A DNA stretch of 64,000 nucleotides from Vibrio sp. ED004 (GTDB taxonomy: Bacteria; Pseudomonadota; Gammaproteobacteria; Enterobacterales; Vibrionaceae): assembly GCF_023206395.1 (NCBI RefSeq), contig NZ_CP066150.1, forward strand, positions 1,116,001 to 1,180,000, in the 5' to 3' direction. The notes beneath the pieces were generated by a model that was not told the DNA's origin, did not search any database, and saw only the letters and a program-made list of their open reading frames with translations. Shown one piece after another: positions 1 through 6,970 of the stretch. The number at the start of each line of letters is the position of its first letter. The first letter of the stretch is position 1. The translations under genes and the position numbers were made by a program.

Positions 1-1
1 A

Positions 2-397
2 CAAGAAATCGCTAAGTTAGATGATGCGAACAGCGATGTTCAACTTCTGGCTGAGCAAGCAACCTACTGGCAGTTAGCGAAAGAGTGGGACAGTGCTATT
101 GAAGTGTGGACGTTAGCGTCTAAAAAAGACACGCAATATCATTGGAACGTGGCTCAATTACTGGTTCAGCAAGGTTACTACGATCGTGCTCTGGTTGTTT
201 TGGATAAAGTGAAAGACAAAAATAAACAAGCCGACGTCGCATTGGCGAAAGTACGTTCTTGGTATAAGTTAAAGAACCTTGATAACGCACTGGCACAAGC
301 GAAACGTGCGAACAACATTGAGCCTTCTTCTGAAGCAAAAGGTTGGATTAAATATCTAACTCAGCTAAGAACAGTGAGTGATAACGGCAACGTTTAA
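2..397 (+). CDS. TPR repeat protein, C-terminal part (5' end outside window)
   Basis: The reading frame is open from the first bases of the window to a TAA at 395-397, so only the C-terminal 131 residues are present. The sequence is helical and repeat-like: a YWQLAKEWDSAIEVW segment, then WNVAQLLVQQGYYDRALVVLDK and LAKVRSWYKLKNLDNALAQAKRA, each with the small/large residue spacing of tetratricopeptide repeats. TPR proteins are protein-protein scaffolds. In vibrios a TPR protein commonly closes the TonB2-type operon (ttpC-exbB-exbD-tonB-TPR), and an iron/metal operon follows here, so that role is plausible but inferred. A strong terminator follows at 441. Confidence is high for TPR and low for the TonB link. 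Confidence 0.75.
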   Translation, partial: QEIAKLDDANSDVQLLAEQATYWQLAKEWDSAIEVWTLASKKDTQYHWNVAQLLVQQGYYDRALVVLDKVKDKNKQADVALAKVRSWYKLKNLDNALAQAKRANNIEPSSEAKGWIKYLTQLRTVSDNGNV

Positions 398-440
398 CTG
401 CTAAAAGCACAACAGAAGACAAGAGAAAGTAATATAGAGA

Positions 441-480
441 AAAGGGTGTCGTTTGATGGTTCAAATGACACCCTTTTTAA
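441..480 (+). terminator. Intrinsic terminator after the TPR gene
   Basis: A 16-bp stem pairs 441-456 with 461-476, with one G:U pair and a TGGT tetraloop, and is followed by TTTT. It lies 44 bases past the TPR stop. The arms are A-rich and T-rich at their ends, so it may also stop transcription of the minus-strand lipoprotein gene that ends at 528. Confidence 0.9.
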
Positions 481-527
481 TTTTTGGCGGTTATAGCTTT
501 TTAATCTTTGTCTTTCCAGTGTGTCGA

Positions 528-848
528 CTAAGGCTCGCACATCGTGCCGCTGGACGTAGCACTTTGAATCACGCCGCTGGTATCAGCAACCCAATTAATA
601 GTGCAGTCACGATAAGGGTTTTTGAATGCGTGTACTGTATAACCATTGTCTAACGGCTTCTTGGTTTCAATCCAAGCATAGTTTCGAGACGCCCAAAAAC
701 TGATAGGGCGTGACCGTTCGGTGAGATAACGTTCTTGTACATCGGTTATGTCTGAACCGATGTATTCTTGAATATGTTCTTCCGTGCTGATTATTTGGCT
801 GCTACACGCCGTCGCTAGCGCAGCAAAAACCAAAACAATAATACGCAT
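528..848 (-). CDS. Small putative lipoprotein, function unknown
   Basis: This 106-residue protein starts MRIIVLVFAALATAC, a short signal sequence ending in a possible lipobox (ATAC, a weak match because the -3 residue is Ala rather than Leu). The mature part has a helical start (EEHIQEYIG) followed by short beta-like segments with two further cysteines (YRDCTINW and the C-terminal TMCEP) that could form a disulfide in the periplasm. I do not recognise the family. It stands alone, converging on the TPR gene through the shared terminator at 441-480, and divergent from the metal operon that begins at 1192. A membrane-anchored periplasmic location is inferred from the signal only. Confidence 0.7.
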   Translation of the reverse strand: MRIIVLVFAALATACSSQIISTEEHIQEYIGSDITDVQERYLTERSRPISFWASRNYAWIETKKPLDNGYTVHAFKNPYRDCTINWVADTSGVIQSATSSGTMCEP

Positions 849-945
849 TTCAAATCCTTTTAAGCTTAATTAGCTATCATCAAACCAGTGATCAAATAGT
901 CCCAACTTTCTATCCTTAAAGCTACGACTGTTACCTTAAACCCAT

Positions 946-977
946 CTCAATCAAGCATGTTGAGATTGAGCTTTTTT
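946..977 (+). terminator. Orphan terminator-like hairpin (possible end of a small RNA)
   Basis: CTCAATC (946-952) pairs with GATTGAG (964-970), followed by C and six Ts. A competing stem, ATCTCAA (944-950) with TTGAGAT (960-966), overlaps it. No plus-strand gene lies upstream; the only neighbour is the minus-strand lipoprotein gene. It could end a short untranslated transcript starting within about 100 bases upstream, or be fortuitous. Confidence 0.35.
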
Positions 978-1135
978 GAGTTTTGACCCTGTTATCGATA
1001 ACCTCTAATAGAACGAATCAAATCCCTTTAGTACACGTTAGCAAGAATATGCATACAGTTCGATTACTTCCCATGTAATGTTATGTAAATTTCCTTACGC
1101 CACTCGGCAAACGTAAACAATGTAAATTGAATGCC

Positions 1136-1153
1136 AATACGAATGATTATCAA
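1136..1153. promoter_or_regulatory. Candidate Fur box upstream of the metal operon
   Basis: The sequence ACGAATGATTATCA contains a perfect right half (ATTATCA) of the 7-1-7 Fur inverted repeat TGATAAT-n-ATTATCA; the left half is degenerate. It lies about 40 bases before the start of the PepSY gene, where iron repression of the whole operon would be expected. Zur recognition cannot be excluded. Confidence 0.5.
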
Positions 1154-1191
1154 CTAAATTGTCGCCATAAAATTTATAGGTATTGGTTTGT

Positions 1192-1821
1192 ATGTCGTTA
1201 AAAAGTAGGGCGGTTCAGTCATGGGCTCGTCGACTTCATGTTTATATTTCTATGGCGCTTCTGTTCGTGGTTCTTTTTTTCTCAGTGACAGGTATAACCC
1301 TGAACCGACCTGAGTTATTTGAATCAAGCCAACCCAATATCCAACGCTCTACGCTAACGCTTCCTGCAAGTTTATTTACGATCCAAGACGGTCGATTAAA
1401 AGCTAACGAGACAGCCTTTGAAACGTTTTTGTTCGAAGAAGCCAACCTATCTGGTGTTCCTTCTGGTTTGGACATCTATGCAGAGATCGAAAACGGTGAG
1501 TTGCTCATCGGTGAGGTATCTATGGACTTCAAAGGACCAGGCTACAACGCTTCTGTTTTTGTTGACGTTACGTCTGAGTTTGTAGAAGTCGAAACCACGA
1601 ATTACGGCGTTATCGCATTGTTGAACGATCTACATAAAGGTCGTAACAGCGGTGAAGTATGGAAATGGTTTATCGATATCACTGCGCTATTGATGATCTT
1701 CTTTGTACTGACTGGCGTGTGCTTACTGTTACCTAAGAAAAAGACGCTTAATACATCCATCAAATGGACGGTGTTTGGGTCTGCAATCTCACTTGTTATC
1801 TATTTTGTCACCGTGCCTTAA
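1192..1821 (+). CDS. PepSY-associated transmembrane protein (FpvG-like), putative metal-siderophore reductase
   Basis: This 209-residue inner-membrane protein has helices at about residues 13-32 (ISMALLFVVLFFSVTGITLN), 155-180 (ITALLMIFFVLTGVCLLLP) and the C-terminus, with a periplasmic PepSY-like region between the first two. HVYISM and LHKGR carry histidines typical of the PepSY_TM family, which includes ferric-siderophore reductases. I chose the ATG at 1192 over an in-frame TTG at 1183 because the AGG at 1178-1180 suits only the ATG. It is the first gene of a nine-gene operon behind a Fur-like site. Position and type parallel FpvG, the inner-membrane protein needed to reduce and release iron from pyoverdine in Pseudomonas. 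Family assignment is fairly sure; the reductase role is inferred. Confidence 0.75.
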   Translation: MSLKSRAVQSWARRLHVYISMALLFVVLFFSVTGITLNRPELFESSQPNIQRSTLTLPASLFTIQDGRLKANETAFETFLFEEANLSGVPSGLDIYAEIENGELLIGEVSMDFKGPGYNASVFVDVTSEFVEVETTNYGVIALLNDLHKGRNSGEVWKWFIDITALLMIFFVLTGVCLLLPKKKTLNTSIKWTVFGSAISLVIYFVTVP

Positions 1822-1891
1822 CGCTTGATTCGATTGATGAATCGGGTGAAGAACGAACTTAGGGTTAAACGGATTTAAAAGGTTGTTAAAA

Positions 1892-2410
1892 ATGAAAAAA
1901 ATGAACTGGAGCAAGGCGCTTCTTGCTTTATCTCTTTTGCCAAGCCTAGGTATGGCACAAGCGATTCCTGATACGGCAAAACTGGATGTCAGCTTTGAGC
2001 TTCCAAAGATTGATACCTCTATGTATGCACGTCCTTATGTGGCGGTGTGGGTAGAGAATAGCGAACGAAAGTCAGTGAAAACCATCGAGCTTTGGGTCGG
2101 TAAAGACGAATGGCTTAAGGATCTGCGTAGCTGGTGGAGAAAGGTTGGCCGTTACGATCGTGAACTGGTGGATGCTGTGACGTCTGCAACACGTCCTGCT
2201 GGTCAGTACCGTTTCGTTTGGGATGGCAAGAGCGACAGCGGTGAAACGTTAGAACAAGGCGAGTACACGGTTCATATCGAAGTGGTTCGCGAACACGGTG
2301 GCCGTAACTACCTTCGCCAAAAAGTATCACTCACAGATTCAAACGCATCTTACGAATTAAAAGCAACGGAAGAGACGGGTGACATCACCCTGAACTACAT
2401 CGCTAAGTAA
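1892..2410 (+). CDS. DUF2271 periplasmic protein of the metal operon
   Basis: This 172-residue protein has a clear signal peptide (MKKMNWSKALLALSLLPSLG, cleavage after MAQA). The mature part is beta-rich and FlgD/Ig-like: YVAVWVENSERKSVKTIELWV, then a WLKDLRSWWRK segment, then FVWDGKSDSGETLEQGEYTV. This pattern is typical of DUF2271, found beside PepSY proteins in iron-responsive operons. The ATG at 1892 is preferred to TTG 1883 because AAGG at 1879-1882 is correctly spaced and it gives a clean signal peptide. It probably works with the upstream PepSY protein in the periplasm, in the place that fpvH or fpvJ holds in the Pseudomonas operon. Its biochemical role is unknown. Confidence 0.75.
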   Translation: MKKMNWSKALLALSLLPSLGMAQAIPDTAKLDVSFELPKIDTSMYARPYVAVWVENSERKSVKTIELWVGKDEWLKDLRSWWRKVGRYDRELVDAVTSATRPAGQYRFVWDGKSDSGETLEQGEYTVHIEVVREHGGRNYLRQKVSLTDSNASYELKATEETGDITLNYIAK

Positions 2411-2525
2411 GTGCGAACAGTAACTAGTAAGTACGAACTAAAACCAAGCTGAACAGAATAGACAGTGGTCATCGTAGGCTCAGATAGAGCGACACGGCTA
2501 ACAATTATAAATAATGGAATTGAAC

Positions 2526-3362
2526 ATGATGAAACAGACAAAAATCAAAGCACTTGCTCTAGCGGGTGTGATGGCATTCGGCCTAGCAGCAACGACAACG
2601 GCACAAGCTCACCCACGTTGGATTTTGCCATCTCACTTCACTGTATCTAAAGAAGGAGGTGATTGGCTAACGTTCGACGTTACTGCGTCTCACGGTACGT
2701 TTGTTTTTGATAAGCCTGCTGGCAGCGAAAATGCGAATGTCATCATGCCTGATGGTCGCAGCGAGCGTCCTAACTTTGTTATTCGTGGCAAGCGTCGTTC
2801 AATCTTCGACTTCTATTTTGAAGAAGAAGGTACACACAAAGTGGCGATCAACAACCAGCCGTCTTACTACACGCAATACAAAGCGGGTCGCCGTGACACT
2901 GTGAAATGGATTAAAGCAAACAAAGCCGAGCGTGATTCTGTTCTGCCTGAAAAGTCCCGTGACGTGGTAACGCAAATCAGTTTCACTCGCGCAGAAAGCT
3001 ACATCACAGTAGGTAAGCCAACGGATTCAGTGTTCAAAATTGAAGGCAAGCTTCTTGAAATGAAGCCTGTGACACACCCTTCAGATATCGTTGAAGGCGA
3101 ACCAGTGACATTCCAGTTCTTCTACAACGGTGAAATCCAGAAAGACGTGAAAGCGGAGATCACTCGTGAAGGTACGCTTTACCGCAACCACCAAGAGCAG
3201 ATTGATGTGGTGAGTGATGAGAATGGTGAAATCACATTTACTCCTGACGTAGCGGGTCGTTACGTGATGAAAGCGAACTATAAAGGTGAGTTGATTAACA
3301 ACCCACTGGCAGACAAAGCAAGCGCGAACGTTCACCTAACGTTCGAAGCACTGCTTCAATAG
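2526..3362 (+). CDS. DUF4198 periplasmic protein (NikM-like fold)
   Basis: This 278-residue exported protein has the signal MMKQTKIKALALAGVMAFG, cleaved after TAQA, followed by HPRWILPSHFTVSKEG. The N-terminal HPRWxLPS and the later GEPVTFQFFYNGE and GEITFTPDVAGRYVMKA are hallmarks of DUF4198, Ig-like periplasmic proteins often encoded beside nickel, cobalt or iron importers. An N-terminal histidine exposed after cleavage may bind metal. The ATG at 2526 is better than 2514 because TGGA at 2515-2518 gives a spacing of 7 and the signal peptide starts cleanly. It follows DUF2271 by 115 bases in the same operon. A role in handling metal or ferri-siderophore in the periplasm is inferred. Confidence 0.78.
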   Translation: MMKQTKIKALALAGVMAFGLAATTTAQAHPRWILPSHFTVSKEGGDWLTFDVTASHGTFVFDKPAGSENANVIMPDGRSERPNFVIRGKRRSIFDFYFEEEGTHKVAINNQPSYYTQYKAGRRDTVKWIKANKAERDSVLPEKSRDVVTQISFTRAESYITVGKPTDSVFKIEGKLLEMKPVTHPSDIVEGEPVTFQFFYNGEIQKDVKAEITREGTLYRNHQEQIDVVSDENGEITFTPDVAGRYVMKANYKGELINNPLADKASANVHLTFEALLQ

Positions 3363-3408
3363 TCTGTGATATCGGGGCTAGATCCCTGATTAAGAACCAA
3401 AAAACTTT

Positions 3409-3430
3409 AAGGGCTCATTTGAGCCCTTTA
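3409..3430 (+). terminator. Intra-operon hairpin, possible partial terminator
   Basis: AAGGGCTC (3409-3416) pairs perfectly with GAGCCCTT (3421-3428) across an ATTT loop. Only one T follows (TTATCG), so termination is probably weak. It lies between DUF4198 and the next gene and may lower expression of the distal transporter genes or stabilise the upstream message. Confidence 0.5.
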
Positions 3431-3478
3431 TCGCTCAGTTTACTTCTGAGAATTTGCACTGTGGCTAGGGTATGAACC

Positions 3479-3814
3479 ATGACAATAAAAACAAAACTTA
3501 ACGCTTTAATGACTCCTTGCTTAGCACTGGGACTTGGTTTCGCTGCATTACCTGCGCAAGCACACTTTCCACTGATGAGCTGCTGGTTTGAAGGCAAAAC
3601 TGTTGCTTGTGAAGCAGGCTATTCGGATGGCAGCAAAGCGATTGATTACGCAGTTGAGATGTACGATTACGAAGACAACTTGATTGCAAAAGAGATGACG
3701 GATAAACGTTCTATCGTTGAATTCCCACACCCTGACACTGAGTTCTACCTTGTGTTCGATTCAGGCCATGAGTTTCCCGTTGAAGTTGATGTTGTTGAGA
3801 TCAGCGACAAATGA
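3479..3814 (+). CDS. Small periplasmic protein of the metal operon
   Basis: This 111-residue protein has a signal peptide ending LPAQA, then HFPLMSCWFEGKTVACEAGYSDG. The mature protein begins with histidine, like the DUF4198 neighbour, and has two cysteines nine residues apart that could form a disulfide. The remainder is a compact, acidic beta-rich domain (DYAVEMYDYEDNLI, VEFPHPDTEFYLVFDSGHEFPVEV) reminiscent of a small Ig or carboxypeptidase-regulatory fold. AGGG at 3467-3470 is 8 bases before the ATG. Its stop overlaps the next start by four bases, so the two are translationally coupled. I do not know a named function; a periplasmic partner in metal or siderophore handling is inferred from context. 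Confidence 0.7.
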   Translation: MTIKTKLNALMTPCLALGLGFAALPAQAHFPLMSCWFEGKTVACEAGYSDGSKAIDYAVEMYDYEDNLIAKEMTDKRSIVEFPHPDTEFYLVFDSGHEFPVEVDVVEISDK

Positions 3815-4407
3815 TGATTCAAAGCGTACGTGCTGATACGGGCGGTAGAGAGGGCAAATGGGTAGGGCTGATCATTGTATTCATCCTTTGCTTTGCAACC
3901 GTTGCGATCCCATTTCATCAGGCAGAATCTCACGTTAAAGCAGTGCTTGATCATCAAATTCTAGTGACTGATGTTGAACAAGAAAACTTGGCGATGCTAT
4001 CAGAGCTGCGTTTAGCGCATGAAGAAATCCGTGATCTGCGTATGGACTCCGAAGGAGAATGGCCGAGTGTTGCGTCACTTAAAGATGAATGGGTTGCCCC
4101 ATTTGTAGAAGATCAGAGTTGGAAGCGCAAAGGTTCTCATGCTTGGGTATTGGACGAGCGTGGCTACTATTTCTCTGCTCCAAGTGAATCTGCGACACCA
4201 AGTGTACAAACTAAACCAACCGATCATGGTTCTGCGGATTCCTTTATTTTAAACGCGAACAGCGTTTCTCCTGAAATCTGGATCTTCTTGGGTGGTGTAG
4301 CGAAACAGCCAGCTACTTTTGACCAACACACGCTTGAGTCTACTGGTTGGAAAATGGTTGTGAACGAATCAGAAATTGAACAACATCATGAAAGCGATGC
4401 TCACTAA
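3811..4407 (+). CDS. DUF6162-like single-span membrane protein (FpvK-like position)
   Basis: This 198-residue protein has one N-terminal membrane helix (VGLIIVFILCFATVAIPFH, about residues 18-36) and a periplasmic domain that begins with a coiled-coil-like stretch (DVEQENLAMLSELRLAHEEIRDLRM split over residues 50-75), then WKRKGSHAWVLDERGYYFSAP and a region rich in His near the C-terminus. This resembles DUF6162 proteins found directly before zinc/iron ABC-transporter genes. Its ATG overlaps the preceding stop (ATGA), and its own end comes 17 bases before the binding-protein start at 4424. In the Pseudomonas fpv operon the gene just before the binding protein is fpvK. The family name is recalled, not searched. 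Confidence 0.65.
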   Translation: MMIQSVRADTGGREGKWVGLIIVFILCFATVAIPFHQAESHVKAVLDHQILVTDVEQENLAMLSELRLAHEEIRDLRMDSEGEWPSVASLKDEWVAPFVEDQSWKRKGSHAWVLDERGYYFSAPSESATPSVQTKPTDHGSADSFILNANSVSPEIWIFLGGVAKQPATFDQHTLESTGWKMVVNESEIEQHHESDAH

Positions 4408-4423
4408 TAATAAGAGAATTACT

Positions 4424-5359
4424 ATGCGAATTATGACTCTGTTCATGTCGTTATTAGCGGTGTTTATGGCACCCAATGCATTGGCAAAAGAATATAATAT
4501 CGACAGCAACAAGCTGACGATTGGTATCACGCTTCAGCCTTACTACAGCTACGTGAAAGCCGTGGTAGGTGACAAAGTGAACATTCTTCCTTTGGTTGAC
4601 GCAGGTTTCAACCCACATAACTACTTGCCACAGCCCAATGATTTAAAGCGATTGAGCCAAATGGATGCAATCGTAGTAAACGGTATTGGTCACGACGACT
4701 TCGCGCTTAAAGTGATTTCAGCCGCGCAACGTGATGACTTAGTCGTGATCGAAGCAAATAAAGAAGTGCCTCTACTTCCTGCTCTTGGTCAGTCTGTTGG
4801 TCAAGGTGCTGTTAATCCACATACCTTTGTGGGGCTTTCGACAACGATTCAAAAGGTTTACACCATCGCCAGTGAAGTGTCTAAGCTCGACCCAGACAAC
4901 GCTGCGTTTTATCGTAAGAACGCACGTAAGTACGCTAAGCAATTCCGCTTTATGAAGCGTGATGCGATGTTGTCCTTAGGTGAGTTAGATACCTCAGGCA
5001 TGAAGGTTGCGACTACACACAACGCTTATGGTTACATTCTTCAAGAGTTTGGTGTGGATGTCGCTGCAGTAATCGAGCCGGCACACGGTGTTGAACCAAG
5101 TGCTAGCCAGCTGCAAGAGACGATCGAGAAGATCCGCGCATCAGGCATTGATGTTCTGTTCTACGAGCTAAACATGCCAAACCGTTTTGTTGACACTATT
5201 GAAGCGGAAACAGGCGTTCAGCTTTACCGTTTCTCTCACATGACGCACGGCGAATACGAAGACGATAAAGTCGAAGTTGAGATGAAGAAGAACCTAGAAA
5301 CATTAATTGAAGCCATGAAGTTTGCGGCGGCGAACCAAGCTAAAAGCGGGAACGCATAA
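4424..5359 (+). CDS. Metal/siderophore ABC transporter substrate-binding protein (ZnuA/TroA fold, FpvC-like)
   Basis: This 311-residue periplasmic protein of the cluster 9 (ZnuA/TroA) family has the signal MRIMTLFMSLLAVFMAPNALA. Metal-ligand positions are visible: FNPHNY (first His), NGIGHDDF, NPHTF and TTHNAYGY, followed by the conserved EPAHGVEPSASQLQE helix and a final acidic or His residue near FSHMTHGEYEDD. There is no long His-rich loop as in true ZnuA, which suggests metals other than zinc. I chose ATG 4424, which gives a clean signal peptide and AAGAGA 8 bases upstream; longer in-frame starts overlap the previous gene. It is followed immediately by its ATPase and permease. It parallels FpvC, the pyoverdine-pathway metal-binding protein. 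Confidence 0.85.
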   Translation: MRIMTLFMSLLAVFMAPNALAKEYNIDSNKLTIGITLQPYYSYVKAVVGDKVNILPLVDAGFNPHNYLPQPNDLKRLSQMDAIVVNGIGHDDFALKVISAAQRDDLVVIEANKEVPLLPALGQSVGQGAVNPHTFVGLSTTIQKVYTIASEVSKLDPDNAAFYRKNARKYAKQFRFMKRDAMLSLGELDTSGMKVATTHNAYGYILQEFGVDVAAVIEPAHGVEPSASQLQETIEKIRASGIDVLFYELNMPNRFVDTIEAETGVQLYRFSHMTHGEYEDDKVEVEMKKNLETLIEAMKFAAANQAKSGNA

Positions 5360-6093
5360 TGTTAGGTCCATCAATCTCAATTAATAAACTCGGCCTGCAA
5401 TACGATAATAACGTGATTCTGGATGATATATCGCTCGAACTTAAAGCGGGCGAATGTCACGTGATCATGGGGCCAAACGGCGGTGGTAAAACTTCTTTGC
5501 TGCGCTCTGTACTTGGTCTTACGCCTTTCTCTGGTCAAATCAATATCCACTGGCCAGAAAAGCCGAGTATTGGTTACGTACCGCAAAAAGCGACCTTCGA
5601 GTCGAGCTTGCCTTTGACGGTAATGGACTTCGTACTGCTTAACCAAACACGAATCCCATTGTTTTGGCGTCGTAAATCTAGACAACTGGATCTTGCACTC
5701 GCACAGTTAGATCGTGTTGGTATGGCGACACGTAGCGACCGCCGTATGGGGCAGTTATCGGGTGGTGAGCAGCAACGCGTGCTATTTGCTCAAGCGCTAT
5801 TAGATAACCCAAGTCTACTGGTGTTGGATGAACCAACCACGGGTATGGACGAGCAGGGTGTTCGTTACCTTGAATCTCTGATTCGTGAATGTGTTCATGA
5901 AGGCCGTACGATTCTTGCGGTACACCACGATGTCACGGCAGTGCGTCGACTTGAAGCGAACGTACATGTTGTGAATCGATTCTTGGTTGATAGTGGCCCA
6001 CACGAAGAAGTCTTACACCCAAGTAAAATCGAGAGCCTATTCCAGCACTACAGCAGTGGCTCAGCCATGACCAAATCGAAGGAGGTTGCGTAA
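5359..6093 (+). CDS. Metal-type ABC transporter ATPase (FpvD/ZnuC-like)
   Basis: This 244-residue ATP-binding subunit has Walker A GPNGGGKTSLL (about residues 39-49), Q-loop VPQKATFE, signature LSGGEQQRV, Walker B LLVLDEPT followed by the D-loop GMDEQG, and H-loop VHHD. Length and order match ABC ATPases of the manganese/zinc/iron family. The start codon overlaps the preceding stop (TAATG), as does its own stop with the permease start, so the three subunits are translationally coupled. It should power import of the ligand bound by the 4424 protein through the 6093 permease. Confidence 0.9.
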   Translation: MLGPSISINKLGLQYDNNVILDDISLELKAGECHVIMGPNGGGKTSLLRSVLGLTPFSGQINIHWPEKPSIGYVPQKATFESSLPLTVMDFVLLNQTRIPLFWRRKSRQLDLALAQLDRVGMATRSDRRMGQLSGGEQQRVLFAQALLDNPSLLVLDEPTTGMDEQGVRYLESLIRECVHEGRTILAVHHDVTAVRRLEANVHVVNRFLVDSGPHEEVLHPSKIESLFQHYSSGSAMTKSKEVA

Positions 6094-6968
6094 TGGATTG
6101 GTTACGACAACTTGCCATTAGTGGTGTGGAAGCGGGCTGGTTATCAGACAGTTTCATGTATGCCTTCATGGTCAATGCTTTGGTTGCAGCGTTACTACTT
6201 GGCCCTCTGTTAGGTGGGCTTGGTACCTTGGTGATTGCCAAGCGTTTAGCTTTCTTCTCTGAGGCAGTTGGTCATGCAGCGTTAACCGGTATCGCTATTG
6301 GCGTTTTGCTTGGTGAGCCGCCAGAAAACCCAATCATTGGCCTGTTTAGTTTCTGTATGATCTTCGCTCTGCTTCTTCATTTTGTAAGAAATAGAACTAA
6401 CGTACCATACGATACCTTAGTCGGTGTGTTTCTAGCATTAGCTCTAGCGGCCGGAGCGGCGTTGCTGATGTACGTTGCTCGTAAGATCAATATCCACATG
6501 CTTGAAAACGTACTGTTTGGCTCGATTCTTACGGTAACAGACCAAGACTTAGCGATTCTCGCAGGTAGCTGCGCGATCATCATCTTGCTATTGATACCGA
6601 CGTTCAACCGCATTCTTCTGACTTGTATCAGCCCTGATATAGCGAAGGTACGTGGTTACAACACCAGCTTTTACGATTACTTGTTTGTCATGATGATCAC
6701 CTTAGTGACAATTGCAGCCGTAAAGATCGTAGGTGCGGTTTTAGTTGGCGCGTTATTGCTGATTCCAGGTGCGACAGCTCGATTGCTGACTAAACGTATG
6801 GGAAGCTTTGTACTGCTTTCGGCATTACTCGCAACCATTGCGTGCTTGGTAGGCACAGTGCTCCCTATGGAGCTCAAACTGCCAGTGCCATCGGGCGCGT
6901 CAATCATCATCGTTTCTGCAACGTTTTTCCTAGCAGCAACGCTATACCGAATTGTAAGAAAGGCGTAA
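6093..6968 (+). CDS. Metal-type ABC transporter permease (FpvE/ZnuB-like)
   Basis: This 291-residue integral membrane protein of the ABC-3 permease family has eight or nine hydrophobic segments. Recognisable family landmarks are the early LGGLGTLVIAKRLAFFSEAVGHAALTG region (SExxxHxxLxG) and the later IVGAVLVGALLLIPGATARLL, both conserved in ZnuB/MntB-like permeases. It overlaps the ATPase gene by one base (TAATG), and the second binding-protein gene starts 2 bases after its stop. It forms the inner-membrane channel of the transporter. Confidence 0.88.
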   Translation: MDWLRQLAISGVEAGWLSDSFMYAFMVNALVAALLLGPLLGGLGTLVIAKRLAFFSEAVGHAALTGIAIGVLLGEPPENPIIGLFSFCMIFALLLHFVRNRTNVPYDTLVGVFLALALAAGAALLMYVARKINIHMLENVLFGSILTVTDQDLAILAGSCAIIILLLIPTFNRILLTCISPDIAKVRGYNTSFYDYLFVMMITLVTIAAVKIVGAVLVGALLLIPGATARLLTKRMGSFVLLSALLATIACLVGTVLPMELKLPVPSGASIIIVSATFFLAATLYRIVRKA

Positions 6969-6970
6969 TC

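Larger units (their letters stand above)
849..1191. other. Gene-free divergent regulatory region
   Basis: This stretch lies between the minus-strand lipoprotein gene and the plus-strand metal operon. It holds a perfect 12-bp palindrome GTTATCGATAAC at 991-1002, a terminator-like hairpin at 946-977 with no gene in front of it, and a half-perfect Fur-like site near 1136-1153. I see no convincing open reading frame. Confidence 0.6.

Noticed and set aside
453..653. 66-codon plus-strand frame over the small lipoprotein gene
   Set aside because: It starts within the terminator loop and is antisense to a protein with a clear signal sequence; a shadow frame.
6842..6970. Extended N-terminus of the second binding protein
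   Set aside because: The upstream extension overlaps the permease in another frame and would bury the signal peptide; the ATG at 6971 fits better.
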